A stretch of 64,000 bases of DNA from Burkholderia sp. Nafp2/4-1b (GCF_003635165.1 NZ_ML058628.1:98893-162892); one strand, 5' to 3'. Positions 55,312 through 63,601 are shown, counted from the stretch's first letter. Made by a program: numbers and translations. Notes: a model not told the origin generated them from the sequence alone.

Positions 55312-55689
55312 ATGACAGAAGAACAAGATTTGGCCGCGCTCAGCTTCAAGGCTGCCGCGCACGACCTCGAGTTGATCGTTCGCCATATAGCCGGGCGCTA
55401 TATCCGTCAGCGCGTCCCGCTGTCCTGGCGCCTGCTGCACGCCATCGAAGCCGAGGCGCTCGCCGATCTCGGCTTTGCCAGCCGGCACGACGCCGGCATG
55501 CGTCAACTGTTCGAACGGCCGTCGGACATGACCTTCCCCGAAACAGACGATCCGATCGACTTCGGCCGCTCGAATGCGCTGCCGGCCGTCTTCTCGTTCG
55601 CGGTCCTGGCGTATGAAGCTGCCGCCAAGTCGCAGGAAGCGACGCCCGCCAAGCGCGTTCACCGTCCGTCCAAGGCGTGGGGCGACTGA
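55312..55689 (+). CDS. Small protein of unknown function
   Basis: The product has 125 residues from an ATG with CAGGAG upstream. It reads as a mostly helical cytoplasmic protein (LSFKAAAHDLELIVRHIAG, SFAVLAYEAAAKSQEA). An overlapping longer frame that starts inside the XRE-cupin gene is an artefact. No family is recognised. It precedes the integrase-like gene on the same strand by about 100 bases. Confidence 0.55.
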   Translation: MTEEQDLAALSFKAAAHDLELIVRHIAGRYIRQRVPLSWRLLHAIEAEALADLGFASRHDAGMRQLFERPSDMTFPETDDPIDFGRSNALPAVFSFAVLAYEAAAKSQEATPAKRVHRPSKAWGD

Positions 55690-55790
55690 GTCCAGCCCGG
55701 GCCGTCCGACACGACGGCCGGCTCGCGCATCCTTCTGCCCGCGACGTTGCTGAAAGGGCTACCATATACGCAACTAACGGAATAAATAAC

Positions 55791-56804
55791 ATGTCCCTTC
55801 CTACACCCTCCGACACCCCAGCGCGCCCGGAAGAAAAGGATCTGTTCGACCGCGGCGCATCCGACTGGATCGTGTCGCCCGAGACTGCGTTCGACGCCTG
55901 GCTGGCGATGCAGGAATATCGCCGTTCGTCGGCCGACGTCTATCGCGCCCAATGGGGCGCCTTTCTCACGTGGCTGCGAGCACACCAGAAAAACCTGGCC
56001 ACCGTCGATACCGCATCGATCGCGAATTTCGTCGCTGAGCTTCCGATCCGGAAAACGCAGCGCATGCGTTATTTGCGGTTGATCGAGCGCGTGCTCGACC
56101 ATATCCGCCGCACCGAACTCGCCTCCACGAACCCTGCCCGCTTCATTGCTCAGGATGGCGAAGCGAACTGGCGCCAGGCACGCGACAACGAACCGACCGG
56201 TTTCCTCACGCCCGCCGAACGCGCAAACTTGCTGGCCTACCTGTTTTCACCGATCGGCGTGTCGGGCTCTGCCTACTGGAAAGAACGACGCGATCGCGCG
56301 CTCGTCGCGGTATTTCTGGGTGCCGGCGTGAAAACCGGCGAAGCGCGCGTACTCACGATTAGTTGCATCGATACAAGCGGAACGTCGCTGCAAATTCCGT
56401 CGACGCATCCGGATTTCGCGCGGGAAACCCATCTGGCGTCGTTCGCGATCGCGTTGCTCGAAGCGTGGCTCGTGGAGCGCAAACGCCAGGAGATTCCGGG
56501 CGAGCTCGTATTTCCGGCGTCGCACGCCGGACGGCCAATGCACAAGGCGACAATGCTGCGCGCGATCGATGCGATCGTCGAATCGGCCGGGCTCACGTCG
56601 TCGCGCACCGCGCGCGCGAGTCCGCAAACGCTGCGCAACACCTATGCGGCCGAACTGTTCGAGCACGACGTGCCGCCCGAGCGGGTCGGCAAATGGCTGG
56701 GCTTCATGCGGCCGATCTCGTCGAACCGCCTGCATCGCGCGTGGAAAAACTGGCGCGACGATCTCGCGACCGGTGACACGTCCGAGCAGGACGAAACTCA
56801 CTGA
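55791..56804 (+). CDS. Tyrosine-recombinase-fold protein lacking catalytic residues
   Basis: This 337-residue protein has an N-terminal SAM-like core-binding domain (residues about 30-110, WLAMQEYRRSSADVYRAQWG) and a C-terminal phage-integrase domain (about 140-325). The fold motifs are there, but the residues are not: the first Arg is Lys181 (GVKTGEARVL), the HxLR His is Gln279 (only Arg282 remains, in QTLRNTY), LGH is LGF305, and no Tyr follows near 314 (SNRLHRAWKN). It should bind DNA but not cut it. It is 1.3 kb left of the KfrA-like stop and close to the origin, which suggests a role in chromosome maintenance rather than integration. Integrases of this type are commonly annotated near the chromosome 2 origin. 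Confidence 0.8.
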   Translation: MSLPTPSDTPARPEEKDLFDRGASDWIVSPETAFDAWLAMQEYRRSSADVYRAQWGAFLTWLRAHQKNLATVDTASIANFVAELPIRKTQRMRYLRLIERVLDHIRRTELASTNPARFIAQDGEANWRQARDNEPTGFLTPAERANLLAYLFSPIGVSGSAYWKERRDRALVAVFLGAGVKTGEARVLTISCIDTSGTSLQIPSTHPDFARETHLASFAIALLEAWLVERKRQEIPGELVFPASHAGRPMHKATMLRAIDAIVESAGLTSSRTARASPQTLRNTYAAELFEHDVPPERVGKWLGFMRPISSNRLHRAWKNWRDDLATGDTSEQDETH

Positions 56805-56875
56805 TGGCCGACCGGCTGCTCACGGCGCGTGATCCGTGAGCAGCCTTGTGCGGCGTAGCCTCACCGTTTCACAGC

Positions 56876-56892
56876 TCCCGAAAAATCTCACC
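56876..56892 (-). repeat. Remote RepA iteron 5a
   Basis: TCCCGAAAAATCTCACC is a near-consensus inverted iteron between the convergent integrase-like and KfrA-like genes. Confidence 0.8.
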
Positions 56893-56899
56893 TCACGCG

Positions 56900-56916
56900 T
56901 CCCGGATCACCTCACC
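56900..56916 (-). repeat. Remote RepA iteron 5b
   Basis: TCCCGGATCACCTCACC keeps both ends; it starts 24 bases after 5a. A third, partial CTCACC word lies at 56860. Confidence 0.65.
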
Positions 56917-56944
56917 TGTGCGATCGCTGTGCCAGCCGACGCGT

Positions 56945-58144
56945 TCAGTCGCGCGCGAAACGCGTGACCGCTTCGAATCTGGACGGCCACGGTCCGGACG
57001 CATGTTCGCATTCAGGGCACGATACTTCGAAGCCGTCGTCGTCATGCGACAGCTCCGGTTCGCCGTCGCAATGCGGGCACTGGCTCGGCACTGGGACTTC
57101 GTGGTCGAGCGACGTGCCGATCGCGGAAAACGCGTCCGCATCCAGTTGACCCGCATCGGCCAGGCGCCGTATCAGTGCAGAAATTTCCGGATTCATGCCC
57201 CGGCTCGCGCGCAAGGTACTCACGTCGCGCATCGCCCGCTCGAGCTCATCGCTCTGCGTGCGCAACTGTTCCTCGAGCCGGTCCGCACGGGCCTTGGTCG
57301 AACTCAGTTGCTGCAGGAAATCGAATTCCTTTCGCTGCACGTCGCGCAAACCGGTCTGGTAAGTCGACGCCATGCTGCGCAGTGAGTCCAGCTCGACCAG
57401 CATCGGTTTGACGCGGCGCTCGGCTTCGGCCACCGCGTCCTTGATCTGCTGCGCATAGTGTTCGGTGCGCTGCTGCAATTCGGCTTGCAGCGCGTCGATG
57501 CGGTCGCGTAGCGCCGCGTTCTGCGTTTGTTCGGTGTCGACGCGGCCAGCCATCGCGGCCAGTTCCTTTTCCAATCGTGCGACTGTGGTGAGCAGCGTCG
57601 CTTCGTTTGCCGAACCGTGCGTCGATTGCGAGGCGAGCTGTACTTCGAGTTCGGTCACGCGGGCCTGCAACTGGTCGTTGCGCGATTCACTGCGCGCGAG
57701 TGCGGCTTCCAGCGTTTCCTGCCTGACCGACGCGTCGCGCAGCCGCTGTTCCGCGTCGGCCAGGCTGGCGCGAACTTGTTCGCGGTCGATGTCGAGACTT
57801 TCCCGCGCCGCTTTCAGCGCTTCTTCATATAGTGCGCCAAGCAATGCCCCGGCCTTTTCCTCGACCGCTTTGGGGATCGCCGCGCCGTCGAGCCGCACTT
57901 TGGACGCGGAGCGAATCCGTTCCCAGAAATGATCGATGTCCTTCGGAATGTCGCTGGCGCTGCCGGTCTGGGTCAGGTCGCGAACGTTGGCGGCCGACGG
58001 CCGAATGCCGAGATCGAAGAACAGGCGCTTGCACGCATGTAGCGACAGTTCCTGCCGGCGCGCGCCGCTCGAGCGCAGCGATTCCAGTTCTTCACGGATG
58101 ACTTCACGCATTTCATCCAGGGTCATGGCACGACTCACTGTCAT
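56945..58144 (-). CDS. KfrA-like DNA-binding coiled-coil protein with zinc ribbon
   Basis: The product has 399 residues from MTVSRAMTLDEMREV (58126 is an alternative start; neither has a strong ribosome site). Residues 1-100 match a KfrA N-terminal DNA-binding domain (LSLHACKRLFFDLGIRPSAA). Residues about 105-315 are a long coiled coil rich in Glu/Arg/Gln heptads. Residues 356-379 hold CPHC and CPEC, a zinc ribbon. KfrA of plasmid R751 is a partition-linked autorepressor. The gene flanks the iteron array and is transcribed away from it, so it could act on origin segregation. Confidence 0.8.
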   Translation of the reverse strand: MTVSRAMTLDEMREVIREELESLRSSGARRQELSLHACKRLFFDLGIRPSAANVRDLTQTGSASDIPKDIDHFWERIRSASKVRLDGAAIPKAVEEKAGALLGALYEEALKAARESLDIDREQVRASLADAEQRLRDASVRQETLEAALARSESRNDQLQARVTELEVQLASQSTHGSANEATLLTTVARLEKELAAMAGRVDTEQTQNAALRDRIDALQAELQQRTEHYAQQIKDAVAEAERRVKPMLVELDSLRSMASTYQTGLRDVQRKEFDFLQQLSSTKARADRLEEQLRTQSDELERAMRDVSTLRASRGMNPEISALIRRLADAGQLDADAFSAIGTSLDHEVPVPSQCPHCDGEPELSHDDDGFEVSCPECEHASGPWPSRFEAVTRFARD

Positions 58145-58331
58145 TGAGATGTTGCGATCATAACGAAATACGTATTTTTTGATACCTATTTTCGTCGACC
58201 GTGGCGAATTTGCGTCGCTCCGCACAGAAACCGCGTCTGTGAGTCGATCCATGCGAGCCTGCCCTTGGATTCCGTGAAACAAAGCGAAGAAAGCAGCCCA
58301 AGTGCTTGTACGGAAAGCGTTTTCTACCAAG

Positions 58332-58359
58332 CCCCGAAAAAGTGCATTTGTTTCACATC
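58332..58359 (-). repeat. Degenerate inverted iteron plus TGTTTCACATC
   Basis: CCCCGAAAAAGTGCATT (58332-58348) followed by TGTTTCACATC (58349-58359) repeats the 28-bp unit seen at 41651-41678. It is the only inverted copy inside the origin region. Confidence 0.6.
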
Positions 58360-58402
58360 ACGGGCTTGATCGTGAGCGGGCGGTGTTCGGGTGTGGTGTC
58401 TC

Positions 58403-58411
58403 TGTGGAAAA
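58403..58411 (-). promoter_or_regulatory. Candidate DnaA box
   Basis: TGTGGAAAA differs at one position from TGTGGATAA, the complement of the DnaA box TTATCCACA. It lies left of the AT-rich segment. Confidence 0.45.
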
Positions 58412-58429
58412 CTCGACGACCGTCGGCTT

Positions 58430-58500
58430 GAGAGTATTAGAAGTAAACACCCTTGAACCCTTAGTTAAAAACGTTAACGCCACGGCACAGCCTTATATAG
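58430..58500. other. AT-rich segment, candidate DNA unwinding element of the origin
   Basis: This is locally the most AT-rich stretch near the iterons (AAGTAAACAC, TTAGTTAAAAACGTTAACGC). It sits between a DnaA-like box and the first iteron, the expected layout for an iteron replicon. Confidence 0.55.
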
Positions 58501-58520
58501 CAAGGCTTTCCGGCCGACAA

Positions 58521-58669
58521 GGTGAAGTTTTACGGGAACGAAGGTGACCTTCTGCGGGAACTGAAGTGATGGGGTTCGGGGAGCTGCGTGAGCCGATGCA
58601 GGAAAGGTCGTGAGCGGATTCGGGATCACAGTGAAACACGAGATTTCCAAAAGGTGAGGATTTTCGGGG
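58521..58669 (+). repeat. 22-bp-phased block of iterons
   Basis: GTGA-type units start at 58521, 58543, 58565, 58587, 58609, 58631 and 58653, exactly 22 bases apart. Only the last is consensus (GGTGAGGATTTTCGGGG). The others keep GTGA and mostly a CGGGA-like end but vary in the middle. Confidence 0.8.
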
Positions 58670-59827
58670 CCGCACAGCGCCCGAACCCGCGCTGTGCCTG
58701 AGCGCACAGTTTTCTGCCTGTGCAGACATAGGTGAGAATTTGCGGGACCTTCTTCGCGCCCCGATTCTGCCCATCTTTTGGGCAGTTTTCATGAAAGGTG
58801 AGGTTTCACGGGACTCCACAGGGATTTGCTGTGAGGATTTCCGGGAAGCGACCGCCATTTTGCACAGCAAAAGCGCACTGTGGGGCCGATGAGGGCCCAA
58901 AGGTGAGGCTTTTCGGGAGCGAAATCCGGGTTTCCCTGCCCGGAGCCCAGTAAGGTGAGCTTTTTCGGGGCATCGCTCGGCGTGCGACGTTCAGGTCACA
59001 GGTGAGACTTTTCAGGAGCGTCGGTTGCACGAAAATTGGTCAAAGGTGAGGCTTTTCAGGACCGGCATGCGCGAGAATTCCGCGAAAAGCCCGCCGGGAC
59101 TGGCAGAAATCTGATTTTTGCTGTGCCACTTTTTGGCATAGGTGAGACTTTTCAGGAGTTGCCACACAGCTGTTGCGCTCGTCAGGGCCGGGGAAAGGTG
59201 AGGTTTTTCGGGGGGTGCCAGACGAACACAGCAAATTGCCTGCCGCACCTAAGTATCGGATGCCATTGATCTTTTTGATACCGCGGCGGTTACGGTGAGG
59301 TTTTTCGGGAGTCGCGTTCGCATCCGTCATAGCGCCGCTTTTTTCAATAAGGTGAGGCTTTTCGGGAGATTCTGGCGGCCGATCCCGCGTCTGCCGGGGA
59401 TTCGGCGGTATCCGGGTCACAGAGTTTCGAGCCGGTGAGGTGAGAATTTTCGGGACCGAACGGTTTCTGTGCGCTGTACAATGCGCGCCCGGCCCGTGAA
59501 ATCGCCGCGACCGACGTCCCGCAGGGCCGTTTGGGCGCGGGTTTTCGGATCTCGAGCGGGCTTTCGATCTCCGCGACAGCCGCGCCTGTACATGCATACA
59601 GGCCGATCCGGGACCCGACGCTCGAAGTCGCTGCATCGAGTGGCGACCCTGTGACGAGCGACGCGGAAGTGCAGTCGTAAAATTACGACAAATCGAAAGG
59701 TGAGCCGATACGGGAGCAAATTTCGCACGTGTGGAGCACAGGCAAAAATCTGTGAATCCGCGCATCCCGCGACACGTCTGGATGAGTCTGAAACGCTGTA
59801 AATTCGGACCGGTGAGGGTTTTCGGGA
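58521..59827 (+). repeat. RepA iteron array of the origin
   Basis: About 20 direct repeats of GGTGAGNNTTTTCGGGA are all on the plus strand, at 58521, 58543, 58565, 58587, 58609, 58653, 58731, 58797, 58830, 58902, 58954, 59001, 59045, 59141, 59197, 59294, 59351, 59439, 59699 and 59811. The first five are degenerate and 22 bases apart; later ones are nearly perfect but irregularly spaced (33-260). The sequence matches no protein-coding pattern. Location directly before repA makes these the initiator binding sites. Confidence 0.92.
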
Positions 59828-59947
59828 GCGGGTTGGGGTGAGTGCCGGTTTGCACGCGGACTTCACCCGCTATGGTGAGCATGTCGTTCTGGACGCACAT
59901 CACCACAGGCGCTATCCTTCCGTGAAACTTCTCCTCCGACCCGACGC

Positions 59948-61312
59948 ATGGCCACGAAGCGCGCCAAGAAAACCGATGTGGATGTGGTGAGTGCCAGTTC
60001 AGCCGAATTGCGTAAGGCCGTCGAGGCGATCGCAATTCAGCCGAAGAGCGGCAAGATCACGCTCCTGACTCGCAAGCTGTTCAATGTCCTGCTGGCCGTC
60101 GCGCAGCAGGCCGACGACTCCGGCGATACCTATCGCGCGCTGCTGTCGGATATCGTCGCCAACTCCGCTTTCGATTCGAACGACACCGCGCTGGTGAAGG
60201 AACACTTGCGCCGCATGGTGTCGGTCCAGGTCGAATGGAGCACGGGCACGTCGAGCCAGAAGCCGGGCCGCAAATGGGGCATCTCGACGTTGATCGCCGA
60301 TGCCGAAATTCTCGAGGATCCGACCACCCGTCGCGTGTGGGTGGAATTCTCGTTCGCACCGAAGATCAAGAAGAAGCTGCTCGACCCGGTCCAGTACGCG
60401 CGTCTGAGCCTGCAGTTCCAGAGCCAGCTGCGCAGCAGCGCCGGCCTCGCGCTCTACGAAATCTGCGTGCGCTACCTGACGAACCCGAGCCACCTGACGA
60501 TGCGCGAGCCGTGGGAATGGTGGCGGCCGATCCTGTCGGGCACGCCCGATACGGAAGCCGGCGACGAGGCGAAGCGCGAGTACAAGTACTTCAAGCGCGA
60601 CTATCTGCGTCCGGCGATCGCCGAGGTCAATGCGGTCACCAACATCTTCGTCGAGCTGATCGAGCATCGCGAAGGGCGGCGGGTCGCGGAGATCCAGTTT
60701 CGCGTGACCGAGCGCAAGCAGCCGATGCTCGCGCTCGACGAGCATCCGAACGTGTTCGACAGCACGCTGGTCGACCGGATGGTGAAGCTCGGGATTCCGC
60801 TCAAGGAAGCGCAGACGCTCTACGCGGACAGCGAGGAAAACCGGATTCGCGCGGCGCTGCAGATGACCGAACAGCGGATGCGCAGCACGACGCTGCCGCC
60901 GGTGCGCAGCGCGCCCGCGCTGTTCAAGGACGCGCTGAAGAAAGGTTATGCGCCGCCGGTCGAGTCGGTCGACGCGCTGCCTTCCGGCACGCCTTCGGCG
61001 AAGGTCGTGGCCGCGCAGCCGGACGATCTGAAGGCGCGTCTGTTGAGCGAATTCGCGGCGTTCCGCCGCAAGGAAGCGAAGGTGCTGTACGAGGAGCAGG
61101 GCGACGCGGAGCGCGAAGTGGCGCGCGAGTCGTTCGAGTCGGAAGTGTTGCCGACGATGGGCTCGCACCTGCGTGACGACTGGCGCAAGCGCGGTCTCGA
61201 TTCGAAGCTGGCCGAGACGGCGTTTTTCGACTGGCTGGCCCAGAAGACCTGGGGTGAGCCGACCGACGGCGATCTGCTGTCGTTCACCCTGAATCAATCG
61301 CGGGCCGCCTGA
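59948..61312 (+). CDS. repA: Rep_3-family replication initiator of the second chromosome
   Basis: This 454-residue protein has two winged-helix DNA-binding domains of the Rep_3/RepB type: LTRKLFNVLLAVAQQADDSG (about residue 40), SLQFQSQLRSSAGLALYEIC (about 160-180), and KREYKYFKRDYLRPAIAEVN (about 220). This is followed by a basic helical C-terminus of about 150 residues. It binds the upstream iterons to open the origin and recruit helicase. No Shine-Dalgarno sequence precedes the ATG (the region is C-rich: CTTCTCCTCCGACCC). It is convergent with parB. Confidence 0.9.
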   Translation: MATKRAKKTDVDVVSASSAELRKAVEAIAIQPKSGKITLLTRKLFNVLLAVAQQADDSGDTYRALLSDIVANSAFDSNDTALVKEHLRRMVSVQVEWSTGTSSQKPGRKWGISTLIADAEILEDPTTRRVWVEFSFAPKIKKKLLDPVQYARLSLQFQSQLRSSAGLALYEICVRYLTNPSHLTMREPWEWWRPILSGTPDTEAGDEAKREYKYFKRDYLRPAIAEVNAVTNIFVELIEHREGRRVAEIQFRVTERKQPMLALDEHPNVFDSTLVDRMVKLGIPLKEAQTLYADSEENRIRAALQMTEQRMRSTTLPPVRSAPALFKDALKKGYAPPVESVDALPSGTPSAKVVAAQPDDLKARLLSEFAAFRRKEAKVLYEEQGDAEREVARESFESEVLPTMGSHLRDDWRKRGLDSKLAETAFFDWLAQKTWGEPTDGDLLSFTLNQSRAA

Positions 61313-61339
61313 GGCCCGTTGACGCGGCTCTGACGGGCC
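61313..61339. terminator. Hairpin between convergent repA and parB
   Basis: GGCCCGT and ACGGGCC arms (61313-61319 and 61333-61339) form a 7-bp stem immediately after the repA stop, with no T run. A second hairpin CCCGCC/GGCGGG lies at about 61350-61367. Confidence 0.5.
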
Positions 61340-61402
61340 ACCGCCGTCGCCCGCCTGACCCGGCGGGCCCGGCGCCTCGCCAGGCCCTGCCGGCCGTTTC
61401 CG

Positions 61403-62464
61403 TCACTCCGACAACAGCATCCGCTCGAGCTGCTCGAGAATTGCGTCGCGCTTGTCCTTCGGCAGGCCGCGCAGGCGCAGTTCGATACGGTCTTCGCCGT
61501 ACGACTTCAGGTCGCCGACGGACTTGCCGCCGAGCTTGATCTCGAGACGCTGCGCGTAGCGCTGGCGGCCTGCCGGCTTCGGCGTCTCCTGCGCCGCAAC
61601 GCGACCCTTGACGATGTCCGACACCTGGCGCGTGCTGAGATCGTCGGACACGATCTTGTTGATCAGCCGCAGCGTCGCCTCGGTACCGCGCGCGTTGTGA
61701 TAGCGGCCGACCTGATAGGCCATGTTCGAACCGAAGCGATCGGGGCGCGCGACCATCTCCTGCATCACGGCTTCCGGCAGCTTGCCGATCGACAGCGCGA
61801 CCGCGACCGTCGACTCGTCGAGGCCGAGATGTTCGGACAGTTCCTTCTGGCTCTGGAAGTGTTTGTCATCGAGGAAGCGGCGCCACACGACGGCGTTGTC
61901 GAACACCGTCTGCGAATCGCGTTGCACGTTCAGGTCGTAGCCCAGCTTGTAGCTCTCGATCCCGATCGGCACGTCGATCACGATCGCCTTCACCGATTCC
62001 TTGTTCGCTTCCTTCAGTGCGCGCACGCGACGGCCGCCGTCGCTGACGAAATACGAACCCGGATTGTCGTAGTCCGGAATCACGTGGATCGCTTGCTGTT
62101 GCCCCTGCTTCGCGAGATTGACCGCGAGCTCGGCAATCGACGCTTTCAGGTAGAAGTGCCGCGGATTGAACGGGCTATGCTTGATCGCCTTCAGCGGCAG
62201 CTCGATCACCTGGCCGGGCGCATAGCGGTTCTCGAGACGCCACGCGCGATATTGCGGCGACTCGTCGGTCGACGGATCGAGCAGGACTTCCGGAACCGGC
62301 GGCGGCGCGATGTCTTTCTTTGCGGACTTCGTCTGAGCAGGCGTGGCCGTCTCGGACTTCACGATGCCGTCGATGGCATTCAGCCGATCAAGCGCGGTGC
62401 GCTTTTCGCTCGTCGTGATATCCGGGCGCGCTTGGAATCCTTTTGCAAATTGGGAGGGTTTCAT
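61403..62464 (-). CDS. parB: Chromosome partitioning protein ParB
   Basis: This 353-residue ParB has the N-terminal nuclease/CTPase-fold domain with SPFNPRHFYLKASIAELA and the arginine patch GGRRVRALKEAN (normally GERR), then the helix-turn-helix QKELSEHLGLDESTVAVALS. The C-terminal dimer domain differs from chromosome 1 ParB. It binds and spreads from the parS sites nearby. The gene is 8 bases from the internal parS site and 23 bases from the parA stop. Confidence 0.93.
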   Translation of the reverse strand: MKPSQFAKGFQARPDITTSEKRTALDRLNAIDGIVKSETATPAQTKSAKKDIAPPPVPEVLLDPSTDESPQYRAWRLENRYAPGQVIELPLKAIKHSPFNPRHFYLKASIAELAVNLAKQGQQQAIHVIPDYDNPGSYFVSDGGRRVRALKEANKESVKAIVIDVPIGIESYKLGYDLNVQRDSQTVFDNAVVWRRFLDDKHFQSQKELSEHLGLDESTVAVALSIGKLPEAVMQEMVARPDRFGSNMAYQVGRYHNARGTEATLRLINKIVSDDLSTRQVSDIVKGRVAAQETPKPAGRQRYAQRLEIKLGGKSVGDLKSYGEDRIELRLRGLPKDKRDAILEQLERMLLSE

Positions 62465-62471
62465 GTGATTC

Positions 62472-62487
62472 CTTTATGCGCATAAAG
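62472..62487. promoter_or_regulatory. parS variant between parA and parB
   Basis: CTTTATGCGCATAAAG is palindromic; its terminal C/G differ from the consensus G/C. It fills the gap between the parA stop and parB start, and its end supplies the AAAG of the parB ribosome site. Confidence 0.75.
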
Positions 62488-63150
62488 TCAGGGCAGCATG
62501 GCGACGATTTCGTCGGCACATGCGCGGATTTCAGCGGCGGCCAGCTTGGCGCCGCGATCGTTCATCTGCAGCACGGTCTGACCGAGCGCCATCGCCTGCT
62601 TGTACGCCTCCCGGGTCGGGATTTGCGTCTTCAACAGCGGGAAGCCGAGTTCCTCGAGCGCGCGCTTGAGCTCGCGGGTCAGCATGCGCTTCTCTTCGGT
62701 CTTGTTCAGCAGGAAGACGGCGCGGAGGTCTTCGTTCATCACTTGCGCCTGCTGGATCAGCTTGACCAGCCCGACGCTCGACCAGTAATCGGCCGGCGAC
62801 GACGACGTCGGAATCACGGCGATCGATGCGGCCAGCAGTACGACGCCGGATACCTTTTCGGTGATCGACGGCGGGCAATCGACGACGATGATGTCGTAGT
62901 CGTTGATGAACTTCTTGATCTCGCGATGGATCTGGCCGCCAGCTTCGGCGAGGTTGACGACCGGGAACGGGATGCCGGTGTCGCTGTCGCCGGATGCGCT
63001 CGACCAGTGAATCAGTGTGTTTTGACCGTCTGCGTCGATGACGAGGACGCGCTTCCCTTTCTCATGGAATGCAGCGCCAAGGTGCATGGCAATCGTGCTT
63101 TTGCCGACGCCACCTTTTTGTTGAGTGACTGCAATGATTTCCGCGGCCAA
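62488..63150 (-). CDS. parA: Chromosome partitioning ATPase ParA (type Ib)
   Basis: This 220-residue Walker-type ATPase has deviant Walker A QKGGVGKST (residues 10-18), Walker A' VLVIDADGQNT, and Walker B IIVVDCPPS. It lacks the N-terminal helix-turn-helix of type Ia ParA proteins, so it should not repress its own promoter by itself. It moves ParB-parS complexes over the nucleoid. It is the first gene of the parAB operon. Confidence 0.94.
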   Translation of the reverse strand: MAAEIIAVTQQKGGVGKSTIAMHLGAAFHEKGKRVLVIDADGQNTLIHWSSASGDSDTGIPFPVVNLAEAGGQIHREIKKFINDYDIIVVDCPPSITEKVSGVVLLAASIAVIPTSSSPADYWSSVGLVKLIQQAQVMNEDLRAVFLLNKTEEKRMLTRELKRALEELGFPLLKTQIPTREAYKQAMALGQTVLQMNDRGAKLAAAEIRACADEIVAMLP

Positions 63151-63250
63151 TTTTCACTCCTGTTTTTGGTCGTTGGAATTCTACAGGACGATATTTATAT
63201 TTCAATGAAATTGTCGTTCGCCAACTACGCGTTAGCCATTCGGGCTATCG

Positions 63251-63266
63251 GTTTATGCGCATAAAC
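63251..63266. promoter_or_regulatory. parS site
   Basis: GTTTATGCGCATAAAC is a perfect palindrome. It sits 101 bases upstream of the parA start, in its promoter region. Confidence 0.9.
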
Positions 63267-63445
63267 GATGCGAGGCGGATGGATAAGCAGCGCGGACGCA
63301 GGCGAGCCTGCTGCGGATGAGTGATGAGGGCGGCGATCTGCGTGCCGATGGCGGGCCGGGATCGCCGTTGAGAAGCCGATCGTTGCGATGTGTCGGCGCC
63401 TGCTCTTCCCGAGTTAGGAAAGGGCGGGGAGTGGGCGGCAGATGG

Positions 63446-63461
63446 GTTTGTGCGCATAAAC
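63446..63461. promoter_or_regulatory. parS site (G5 variant)
   Basis: GTTTGTGCGCATAAAC has one mismatch to the consensus palindrome. Confidence 0.85.
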
Positions 63462-63601
63462 TTCCGCACGGGGTGGAGCGTCCCAGCGAGGATGCGGCCG
63501 TGCTTGTACTAGAACCGATGTGGCACGCTCCACATTGCCGAGGCCGACGCGATGCTCGCGACACGGAGCGTATGCGGCGACGAACCGGTGAGTGCCCCGA
63601 T

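Noticed and set aside
54781..55689. 302-residue frame overlapping the XRE-cupin gene and the next small gene
   Set aside because: The first part is an out-of-frame Arg-rich shadow; only the part from 55312 has a ribosome site and normal composition.
58493..58900. Minus-strand reading frame across the phased iterons
   Set aside because: It is also made of back-translated iterons, with no ribosome site.
58521..59827. CRISPR-like array
   Set aside because: Repeats are only 17 bases, spacing is irregular, and they adjoin a Rep_3 initiator; there are no cas genes.
59040..60035. Long minus-strand reading frame with repeated Glu-Lys-Pro-His-Leu peptides
   Set aside because: The peptide repeats are the reverse translation of the iterons (CCCGAAAAGCCTCACCTT). 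No start context or homology; it is noncoding origin DNA.
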